From Anaerolineaceae bacterium (lineage in GTDB: Bacteria; Chloroflexota; Anaerolineae; Anaerolineales; Anaerolineaceae): a DNA stretch of 31,019 bases. The notes below the pieces were generated by a model. That model saw only the letters and a program-made list of their open reading frames with translations, was not told where the DNA came from and ran no database searches. Shown here piece after piece: positions 15,596 through 21,397 of the stretch; position 1 is the first letter of the stretch, and every line of letters begins with the position of its first letter. The DNA lies in the NCBI GenBank assembly GCA_003524305.1, contig DQHW01000001.1:1-31019 (forward strand), written 5' to 3'. A program made the position numbers and the translations under genes.

Positions 15596-16476
15596 GGGCT
15601 TGCCTGTGTTGGAACAATTGTCTCGGTTGTCTGTATGGGAACCACATTCTCATTACGAATAAAACACAATAATCCATCTACAATGCCTTGTGCAATCACA
15701 TCAGGTTTTTGTGTCAGGATTTGTTGATCGAGGTTAAGGTAACCGGCTTCTATGATGGCAGCCGTGGTTTCGGTGTTGATCTCGCCAAAGGCATGATATG
15801 AAGTCATATCAATGGTGGTGTTTGTCTTGTATTGCAAACCGGTGGCTTTTCCATATCGGTCCACCAGGCACATCGTCAGGCGGGTGGCTTTTTCAGGATA
15901 AGCGCTGTCGAGGGCGGCTGCCACTTTGTAGCCAGTGGCGGCATCATTGAGAAAATCACAAGAATCGGCGTGGATAGAAACCAGCGCAATGGCTTTATAT
16001 TGCGATAAACGGGGATCGAATTCTTCCAACAGATCAACCTGGAAACCTTCTGCCGTCAATTTTGACTGCACCAGGCTGGCGATTCTAAGGTTTACTTGTT
16101 CTTCGGTCAATCCGTTCGAACACACTGATCCTGAATCATTCTTCCAATGGCCAGAAACAATGCCAATGCGGTTCATGTCCGTGTTGACCACTTCAGTGAC
16201 AAGCGGCGCCATGGTTGTTGGATTCGCCTGCCAGGCTTCAAATACACGGGTCAACATCTGACCCGAAAAGAGATTATCAGGGGTAAACAAGGTAAAAAGC
16301 GTGGCAAATAAAAATGCGTAAGTGAGAATGGATTGAATACCCGAAAACATGCCAAATTTTCCTCTGGGGATTGAACTTGGTTTTGGTGAATTTGGAATAC
16401 TTGAACTGGAAGCGGCAGGTTCCACATCCGGTTCTTCACCATCCGGGTATTGACTGGAAGAATTAAATAGTGACAT
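15592..16476 (-). CDS. Membrane-anchored N-acetylmuramoyl-L-alanine amidase-like (Amidase_3)
   Basis: 294-aa protein with one hydrophobic anchor (~45-65, FSGIQSILTYAFLFATLFTLF) and an Amidase_3-like zinc domain. The key motifs are visible: GH in IVSGHWKNDSGSVCSNGL, E in TEEQVNLRIA, H in SIHADSC, and the catalytic E in IIEAGYLNLD. The acidic residue after the first His is less canonical (usual GHGGxDxG), so activity is probable rather than proven. It would cleave the lactyl-peptide bond of wall muropeptides. ATG 16476 is preferred to TTG 16485 because the -10 box at 16488-16493 would put the TTG upstream of the transcription start. First gene of the wall operon; its stop overlaps the next start (ATGA). 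Confidence 0.8.
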   Translation of the reverse strand: MSLFNSSSQYPDGEEPDVEPAASSSSIPNSPKPSSIPRGKFGMFSGIQSILTYAFLFATLFTLFTPDNLFSGQMLTRVFEAWQANPTTMAPLVTEVVNTDMNRIGIVSGHWKNDSGSVCSNGLTEEQVNLRIASLVQSKLTAEGFQVDLLEEFDPRLSQYKAIALVSIHADSCDFLNDAATGYKVAAALDSAYPEKATRLTMCLVDRYGKATGLQYKTNTTIDMTSYHAFGEINTETTAAIIEAGYLNLDQQILTQKPDVIAQGIVDGLLCFIRNENVVPIQTTETIVPTQASP

Positions 16477-16487
16477 AATCTTCAAGA

Positions 16488-16516
16488 ATTATAGCAAGGT
16501 TTATGCCAAAGTCCAA
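16488..16516 (-). promoter_or_regulatory. Promoter of the wall operon, giving a near-leaderless mRNA
   Basis: On the minus strand TTGGAC (16516-16511), a 17-base spacer, and TATAAT (16493-16488) preceded by TGC (extended -10). The box ends only 11 bases before ATG 16476, so transcription should begin within about five bases of the start codon. Confidence 0.75.
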
Positions 16517-16537
16517 ATTTCAAACAGTCAATTGTGC

Positions 16538-16566
16538 TTGACTTCGACTAGCGGACAAAGTATAAC
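16538..16566 (+). promoter_or_regulatory. Promoter of flavin reductase-AMMECR1 pair
   Basis: TTGACT (16538-16543), 17-base spacer, TATAAC (16561-16566). Transcription would begin near 16573, leaving a ~50-base leader before ATG 16623. It is back to back with the wall-operon promoter. Confidence 0.75.
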
Positions 16567-16622
16567 CTGTCTAAACAAGATAATTTATTCGTTGGAAATC
16601 AACAACAGATGATGAGACAAAC

Positions 16623-17096
16623 ATGGAAGATTTAAGAGAAGTAATGCGGCATTGGGTAACCGGGGTTTCGGTTGTCACTGCCGAACTTGAGGGTAGAATC
16701 CACGGTATGACGGTCGGTTCGTTTGTCTCAATTTCCATTGATCCGCCGCGCATCATCGTAACACTGGGCAATCAAACCCGCACTCATAAAATGGTTACAC
16801 AATCCGGATTATTTGGAGTGACGTTTTTGACAGCAGAACAGCAATCCGTTGCAGACCGTTTTGCAGGCGTGATCCCTGACGAAGGCGACCGCATGGACGG
16901 GATTGAAATTCTACGTTTGGCGCAAAACATCCCGGTGATCGCGGATGGATTGGGCGAAATGGCGTGCAGAGTGATCCATCAATACAACATGCCGAACTCC
17001 ACCCTTTTTGTTGGCGAAGTACTAGAGGCTCGAAAAGAAGACAAAAGCACTGCCTTGATCTATGGCAACCGCAATTATCACCCCCTGGAGTTGTGA
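16623..17096 (+). CDS. Flavin reductase-like, FMN-binding split-barrel protein
   Basis: 157-aa member of the flavin-reductase (HpaC/NtaB-like) split-barrel family. Landmarks: an opening LREVMRHWVTGVSVVTA, GMTVGSFVSISIDPPRIIVTLG (~28-49) which binds FMN, FGVTFLTAEQQSVADRFAG (~62-80) and a closing GNRNYHPLEL. Such proteins supply reduced flavin to monooxygenases or act as rubredoxin-like oxidoreductases; no partner oxygenase is present here. The ribosome site before ATG 16623 is weak (GATGAG). The stop shares a base with the AMMECR1 start (TGATG), so the two are translationally coupled. Confidence 0.88.
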   Translation: MEDLREVMRHWVTGVSVVTAELEGRIHGMTVGSFVSISIDPPRIIVTLGNQTRTHKMVTQSGLFGVTFLTAEQQSVADRFAGVIPDEGDRMDGIEILRLAQNIPVIADGLGEMACRVIHQYNMPNSTLFVGEVLEARKEDKSTALIYGNRNYHPLEL

Positions 17097-17668
17097 TGGA
17101 AAATCCACTTTCAAACCATGAGAAAGACTTTCTATTGACTTTGGCGCGTCAGACGATTGTGAAGGCTGTCAATAATCAACCCCTGCCCACCTGGAATGAT
17201 GCTGACCTCACAGATGCAATGAAACAAAAAGGCGCATCCTTTGTGACACTGACCAAGGATGGCGACCTGCGAGGCTGCATCGGATCTCTGGAGGCTTACC
17301 AAAGCTTGATTGAAGATGTTCGCGACCATGCCCGGCAGGCTGCGCTTGAAGACTACCGCTTTCCGCCGGTGAAGGATGCTGAAATACCAAGATTGCATAT
17401 CGAAATCTCGCGATTGACGCCATCATTTCCTCTCAAATATCATAACCCTGAGGACCTGCCCGGCTTACTTAATCCCAACGTGGACGGCGTGATCCTCAAA
17501 GACGGCTTCAGGCGCGCGACATTCCTTCCGCAGGTGTGGCAGCAACTGCCGAAGGCTGAAGAGTTTTTATCGCATTTGTGCACGAAAATGGGTGCAGCCT
17601 CAGACCTTTGGCTACGTAAAGTGCTCGAAGTCTCCATTTATCATGTGGAAGAGTTTGAAGAGAAATAA
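17096..17668 (+). CDS. AMMECR1-domain protein (AmmeMemoRadiSam protein A)
   Basis: 190-aa protein covering the AMMECR1 domain. Its hallmark is LRGCIGS (Cys61 in RGCIG) preceded by GASFVTLTKDG and followed by DVRDHARQAALEDYRFPPV and the two-strand IPRLHIEISRLTP. Bacterial members are gene A of the AmmeMemoRadiSam system, together with a Memo-like and a radical-SAM protein; neither partner is in this window. The reaction is not established. I place the start at ATG 17096, with GGAG seven bases before it. Longer versions from 16964 would read through the preceding gene in another frame. Confidence 0.9.
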   Translation: MENPLSNHEKDFLLTLARQTIVKAVNNQPLPTWNDADLTDAMKQKGASFVTLTKDGDLRGCIGSLEAYQSLIEDVRDHARQAALEDYRFPPVKDAEIPRLHIEISRLTPSFPLKYHNPEDLPGLLNPNVDGVILKDGFRRATFLPQVWQQLPKAEEFLSHLCTKMGAASDLWLRKVLEVSIYHVEEFEEK

Positions 17669-17797
17669 TCACAGCGCTTACGGATTGTTTCTTTGGTGGG
17701 TCGCCAAGAATGGCAACAAAATAAGTAGACAAAAATAATGCTGAAGGTTATTACTTGTACTCTTGCTAAACTATCCACTTTTGCTTAAAACAAAAAA

Positions 17798-17862
17798 GGT
17801 GGGTTCACTCCTACTCGCTCGGAAATCACGCGCTCGGGGACGAACAATTCGCGGAACCCACC
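17798..17862. repeat. Hairpin repeat copy 1 (65 bases)
   Basis: Stem GGTGGGTTC / GAACCCACC. The interior contains CTCGCTCGG and CGCGCTCGGGGACGAACAA. Identical to copy 2. Confidence 0.85.
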
Positions 17863-17979
17863 AAACCTGATTAACCGGTTTACTAGCGAGTTTTCTACTC
17901 AATTTTGTACTTCAAATGGTTCGCTCAATTGGGAAAAACTTGTCCGATTTAATAGTGAAAAATTTGCAATTAACAAAAA

Positions 17980-18044
17980 GGTGGGTTCACTCCTACTCGC
18001 TCGGAAATCACGCGCTCGGGGACGAACAATTCGCGGAACCCACC
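17980..18044. repeat. Hairpin repeat copy 2 (65 bases)
   Basis: Same 65-base sequence as copy 1, 182 bases downstream. Confidence 0.85.
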
Positions 18045-18163
18045 AAAACCTGATTAATCGGTTTACTAGCGAGTTTTCTACTCAATTTTGCACTTCAAAT
18101 GGTTCGATCAATTGGGAAAAACTTGTCCAATTTAATAGTGAAAAAGTTCGTAATTAACAAAAA

Positions 18164-18228
18164 GGTGGGTTCACTCCCACTCGCTCGAAAATCACGCGCT
18201 CGGGGACGAACAATCCGCGGAACCCACC
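18164..18228. repeat. Hairpin repeat copy 3 (65 bases, diverged)
   Basis: Stem intact. Three interior substitutions relative to copies 1 and 2 (CCCACT for CCTACT, CGAAAA for CGGAAA, AATCCG for AATTCG). The spacer that follows copies 1 and 2 is absent, so the array ends here. Confidence 0.85.
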
Positions 18229-18250
18229 CAAACTTTTTGTAATGTGCATT

Positions 18251-18361
18251 CCTCCTTGACGGAGATTGCTTCACCCTGACATTATGAAATGGCTTGTTGG
18301 GGTCCAACCCTTGCTTGCATTTTTGAATTATGGAGTTGTTTTTCTAGGGTTCGCAATGACA
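18251..18361. repeat. Degenerate dispersed repeat (GCAATCTCC / GTCATTGCG type)
   Basis: On the minus strand the segment begins TGTCATTGCGAACCC and ends with GTGAAGCAATCTCCGTC. These ends resemble a repeat I remember as widespread in bacterial intergenic regions, including Chloroflexota. GATTGC and GCAATG near the ends form an imperfect inverted pair, and CTCC/GGAG flank the left end. Recognition is from memory and not verified. Confidence 0.35.
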
Positions 18362-18384
18362 TTCGTTTTCCATCGAACTAAATT

Positions 18385-18651
18385 TTAAAAATGCTGCGAA
18401 TCGGCCACGTTGATCACAAACAAGGTGCAGCGCTTCTCAGGTGTTTCCGGGTGCGGCGGAAAGACTTTATGGATGACGTCAATCGCCTTTTTGACCTGCT
18501 CGTCTTCAACACCGCACAAGAGGGTGCTCACACCGCTGCGCAGAAATCCGCCGGTGGAAGCAATGGTTGTGACGCGAAAACCATCAGAGGTCAAGGCCTT
18601 GGTTAAGGCATCTGTATCATTATCTTTAATTATCGTAATGATCATTTTCAT
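18385..18651 (-). CDS. PII-like cyclic-di-AMP receptor (PstA/DarA family), copy A
   Basis: 88-aa PII-like protein of the c-di-AMP receptor family. It matches the PstA/DarA pattern: MKMIITIIKDNDTDALTKAL at the start, the signature STGGFLRSGVSTLLCGVEDEQV (~33-54), and a closing strand TLFVINVADSQHF equivalent to PstA's VFVMPVDAFHQF. It lacks most of the long loop between the signature and last strand, hence shorter than the ~109-aa PstA. These trimers bind c-di-AMP and signal by loop movement; the target is unknown. GAGGAG eight bases before ATG 18651 is the ribosome site, and the stop of the paralogue upstream is two bases away. Last gene of the operon. Confidence 0.88.
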   Translation of the reverse strand: MKMIITIIKDNDTDALTKALTSDGFRVTTIASTGGFLRSGVSTLLCGVEDEQVKKAIDVIHKVFPPHPETPEKRCTLFVINVADSQHF

Positions 18652-18653
18652 GT

Positions 18654-19007
18654 CTACAACTCCTCAAAATATTCAATATCCAACGTGAAAACGTTTGCTC
18701 CACCCACAGTAATGGGTGTGGGGGATGGCATGGGCAGAGGCGCACTCTCGAGCGGAACGGAAATATATTCAATGCGCTGTCTGCAGTTTTCTTTTAAGGA
18801 CTGTAAGATTTCTGGCAGTTTATTTTTTGGTGAACCTATTAGCAGGGTGGCATTTCGGCGGCCTAAAAAGGCGCCCTGGCTTGGCAGTCGGGTGACAAAC
18901 ATTCCCATATCGCGGATGGCGTCCTGGGCAATGTCAGCATCCTGTGATTGGACCACAGCCATGCATAATATTTTTGGAATTTTGCCTTGTTGATCTTCTT
19001 TTTCCAT
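18654..19007 (-). CDS. PII-like cyclic-di-AMP receptor family, copy B (divergent)
   Basis: 117-aa paralogue of the next gene. KILCMAVVQSQDADIAQDAI opens the ferredoxin-like fold. LPSQGAFLGRRNATLLIGSPKNKL (~42-65) replaces the TGGFLRSG...LLCGV signature, and VGGANVFTLDIEYFEEL at the end corresponds to the family's VGGATVFVMPVDAF strand. The signature change (SQGAFLGRRN for STGGFLRSG) may alter ligand binding. A long Pro-rich loop (~87-101) precedes the last strand. AGGAGGTG six bases before ATG 19007 is an unusually strong ribosome site and overlaps the stop of the 765-aa gene. Co-transcription with copy A suggests a heteromeric or paired sensor; that is inference. Confidence 0.82.
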   Translation of the reverse strand: MEKEDQQGKIPKILCMAVVQSQDADIAQDAIRDMGMFVTRLPSQGAFLGRRNATLLIGSPKNKLPEILQSLKENCRQRIEYISVPLESAPLPMPSPTPITVGGANVFTLDIEYFEEL

Positions 19008-19018
19008 TTTTCACCTCC

Positions 19019-21316
19019 TCAGGAGAGCTTTATCCGGTGTGGACCGGGTTCAGTGATTAAGACGTTTTCTCCATTCAGATTCTCAATCTTTGCCTGACCA
19101 GAATCAAGATCAAGCTTGAATTTCTTATATTGTACATTAACCTTGGGAAAAAATTCATTAAAACCGCTGAGAATCAATTCCTCGTCGGATATTCGTTCGA
19201 TTCCCAGCAATTTCAACAGTGTTTTCAGCGGAACCAACTGGTCAAGATCACCAGTAAAGGATTTTTCGACCTTACTGCCAGGTTGGAAATCATCACCTTC
19301 TCTTGTTTGTGTAAAGCCTAAATACCACTGTTTGAAATATCGGCTCGCTAACGCTTTGTGGTCAGCATTGCATAAAGCTTCAAGCCACATGATTTTCAGG
19401 TAAAAGGGGATATCACAGCCAGTCGCATCAAGATAATGGATTCCGCTTTTAATGAGTGCATCAGTTTGATTCTTTGACTCTGCACCCACCCATAATGGGA
19501 TGATCATATCTGCAGATTGAAGATGATGGTCAGGTGTTTCAACGGTTATTCGTTCACCCTTTTTCATGCCGGTCACTGTGATTTTCTTTACTGCTGAGAA
19601 AACTTCATCGCTAACCACCAGACCGTTTTCATCCTCCCAACGAAAATCACGCATGGAAAGGGATATTGTCTTTTCATGGTGGTTGATAACACCCTTAACC
19701 TGGCATGTGATGTTTCGATTCTCCGCATCCATGGTGTTCAGGCGCACCACCAAGCGGCTTGGATGGGTCAAAGGGCTGATGTTCTCGGCGACACCATTTT
19801 GTTTAAAGGTGTGAAGAACTTTCCCCTGGTAAGAAAAATGCCCAGCCTGATCGCGAAACACATGCATACCGCGTTTTTGATCCCAAGACCCTTGCAGCAC
19901 TTTTTCGAGACGCATCACCTGATTTTCAAGCCAATCACAATCGGAAGTGTCATCTACCCAAGCGGCCATTTTTATTAATGCACGGCATTCATTCAACAGC
20001 AAGGCAGCCAGTGACGGCCATTCAGCGGTTTTGATAAGCGCTTCAAGTTTGCTTTTTTGATCACGAGACGCACAATCAGCCAGGCCGGTTTGCAAGAGGT
20101 GCTGCCACTCTGGCCAGCCGTCTTGATCGCGATCATTGCCAGGTTGAAACCAAATCTTTATCGCACGGATTAGGGCGGCATAGTTATGCGACAGCCATTC
20201 TTTATCACCTGTGGATTCATAAACCTCTAAAGCCAGCGCTGCCGCAAGCGGCGCAGCCGCGAGGTTGGTCACTTTGCCATTCCAATTTGTTTGAGCGTAA
20301 AGGGTGCCATCATCGCCCTGCAGGTTAAGCAGGTTTTGGAGCATACCTTTCACCAGGTCTGGTCTGAGCGGCAAGAGCATGCGGCTGAGTGCCCAAAGAT
20401 CCGTCATTTTTTGAATCCCCCAATCGGCTGAAAGTCCGCTGCTGTATTCTGCAGGCAGGTTGCCGTGTTCAGTATCGCGTTTTGTGACATACCATGGATA
20501 TTCGAGGCTGCGGTGTGGAGGAAATATCAATTGAAAAACTCTTTGCTGGCTTTGCTCCAACCACTGGTTGATGAAAGTATTCGAAAAGTCAAACCCAACA
20601 CTTTGTCCCTTTTGGAGCATCTGAATTTTGATTTGTTCATTATCAAGGGTATAAGAAGTTGCTTTTCGCGCTGCGTAAAATGAATCCTCGGCGGAACCAA
20701 GGGTGGCCAAAGCCCATGAAAATTGCCGGCTGGATCGCGGCGGCAGTGAAACTTCGATACCGAGGCTGGGAAATGCCGAGAGATCACCTCGGGGACCGCC
20801 TGTTAGCAGGAACACAGGGTATAAATTTCCGGTTTGACCTTGCAGCACCGTATTGACACTGATCTGGGCAGCCGTCATGGGTGAACCAGTGAGCAATGGA
20901 TTAAGTTGAACAATCCACTCCATCCACACCTGAACAAGCCCTGAACTGGAATTAGTAAGGGCGACCTGTGCAGTTAATGTATGGCTGTCGGGAACCCAGG
21001 TCTTTTGAATGACGTCTAAAGTGGAGAAAGGTGAATATTGAAGTTCAATGAAATTAGGAGCGACATCGTTTACCACCGGTTTGGCGGTAAACGAGCGAGG
21101 ATCAGAGACGGGCACTTTTTTGATACTAAATCTTGGAAAGACGCGGATGCCGTAGGCTCTCAATCCATACGTGGTTTGAAAGGCTAATCCGGGAGGCTCT
21201 CCCCTGGAGGGTTCAAGCTCCCAGATTTGATCGTCTTCAGGGGTTATGGTTGAGCAGCGCTGATCGGCAGCGATGATCTGCCGGAGTTTCTTGATGTTTG
21301 GATCATGTGTGGTCAT
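19019..21316 (-). CDS. (alpha/alpha)6-glycosidase-like 765-aa protein
   Basis: Large soluble protein without signal peptide or membrane helix. Residues ~1-230 look like an all-beta N-terminal module (TLTAQVALTNSSSGLVQVWMEWIV). Residues ~245-700 are helical with features of six-hairpin glycosidases: YVTKRDTEHGNLPAEYSSGLSADWG in pieces (276-300), LLNLQGDDGTLYAQTNWNG (~329-347), and DQDGWPEW (397-404), which resembles the D-x-D-G-x-P-E-W motif of GH63, GH15 and debranching-enzyme C-domains. The glycan substrate and the catalytic pair cannot be fixed. It heads an operon with two c-di-AMP receptors 11 and 2 bases apart. Start ATG 21316 has no ribosome site but a -10 box six bases upstream (see promoter), implying a leaderless mRNA. 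Confidence 0.65.
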   Translation of the reverse strand: MTTHDPNIKKLRQIIAADQRCSTITPEDDQIWELEPSRGEPPGLAFQTTYGLRAYGIRVFPRFSIKKVPVSDPRSFTAKPVVNDVAPNFIELQYSPFSTLDVIQKTWVPDSHTLTAQVALTNSSSGLVQVWMEWIVQLNPLLTGSPMTAAQISVNTVLQGQTGNLYPVFLLTGGPRGDLSAFPSLGIEVSLPPRSSRQFSWALATLGSAEDSFYAARKATSYTLDNEQIKIQMLQKGQSVGFDFSNTFINQWLEQSQQRVFQLIFPPHRSLEYPWYVTKRDTEHGNLPAEYSSGLSADWGIQKMTDLWALSRMLLPLRPDLVKGMLQNLLNLQGDDGTLYAQTNWNGKVTNLAAAPLAAALALEVYESTGDKEWLSHNYAALIRAIKIWFQPGNDRDQDGWPEWQHLLQTGLADCASRDQKSKLEALIKTAEWPSLAALLLNECRALIKMAAWVDDTSDCDWLENQVMRLEKVLQGSWDQKRGMHVFRDQAGHFSYQGKVLHTFKQNGVAENISPLTHPSRLVVRLNTMDAENRNITCQVKGVINHHEKTISLSMRDFRWEDENGLVVSDEVFSAVKKITVTGMKKGERITVETPDHHLQSADMIIPLWVGAESKNQTDALIKSGIHYLDATGCDIPFYLKIMWLEALCNADHKALASRYFKQWYLGFTQTREGDDFQPGSKVEKSFTGDLDQLVPLKTLLKLLGIERISDEELILSGFNEFFPKVNVQYKKFKLDLDSGQAKIENLNGENVLITEPGPHRIKLS

Positions 21317-21322
21317 GAATGC

Positions 21323-21351
21323 ATTTTAAGAGAATAACTCATCAGGGTCAA
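21323..21351 (-). promoter_or_regulatory. Promoter of glycosidase-like/c-di-AMP operon; leaderless start
   Basis: Minus strand TTGACC (21351-21346), 17-base spacer, TAAAAT (21328-21323), then six bases (GCATTC) and the ATG at 21316. Transcription normally begins about seven bases after the -10 box, which is the start codon itself. No ribosome site exists. Confidence 0.7.
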
Positions 21352-21359
21352 TCGAATTA

Positions 21360-21368
21360 TGCTAGAAT
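21360..21368 (+). promoter_or_regulatory. Extended -10 promoter of PBP1A gene
   Basis: TGCTAGAAT (TG one base before the -10 TAGAAT at 21363-21368). No good -35 is seen at the usual distance, as is allowed for extended -10 promoters. It overlaps the opposite strand's promoter region, so the two promoters may compete. The leader would be about 23 bases. Confidence 0.5.
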
Positions 21369-21397
21369 GAACAAAACCTGTTCTTTATTGAAATGAG

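Larger units (their letters stand above)
17798..18228. repeat. Tandem array of ~182-base units with conserved 65-base hairpin
   Basis: Two full units and one truncated unit. Each begins GGTGGGTTC and contains, exactly 65 bases long, a segment ending GAACCCACC, so the ends pair as a 9-bp stem (17798-17862, 17980-18044, 18164-18228). Unit lengths are 182 and 184 bases. The hairpin of copies 1 and 2 is identical over 65 bases, while their spacers differ at roughly eight positions and one insertion. Copy 3 differs at a few loop positions but keeps the stem. The spacer also carries a small AAACC/GGTTT hairpin with a varying loop. Copy 3 is followed by a CTTTTTG run. Stem plus conserved interior suggest a structured RNA or a mobile palindromic repeat. 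Confidence 0.85.
17669..18384. other. 716-base gene-free stretch
   Basis: No open reading frame here is credible as a gene. It holds a tandem array of hairpin repeats (17798-18228) and a dispersed-repeat-like segment (18251-18361). The first 129 bases and the last 23 show nothing recognisable. The only ORF of note, on the minus strand through repeat 3 (18095-18307), is driven by the repeat sequence and lacks a ribosome site. Confidence 0.8.

Noticed and set aside
16964..17095. Upstream extension of the AMMECR1 protein
   Set aside because: It only re-reads the flavin reductase coding sequence in another frame.
17798..18228. CRISPR array
   Set aside because: The repeat unit is ~182 bases and the 'spacers' are nearly identical to one another, not unique; no cas genes nearby.
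18095..18307. Minus-strand 70-codon ORF through repeat copy 3
   Set aside because: It follows the repeat sequence and lacks a ribosome site. It exists because the repeat happens to be open in that frame.
18241..18384. Riboswitch or other known regulatory RNA upstream of the c-di-AMP genes
   Set aside because: The stretch is downstream, not upstream, of those minus-strand genes. I saw no ydaO-type or other riboswitch motif.
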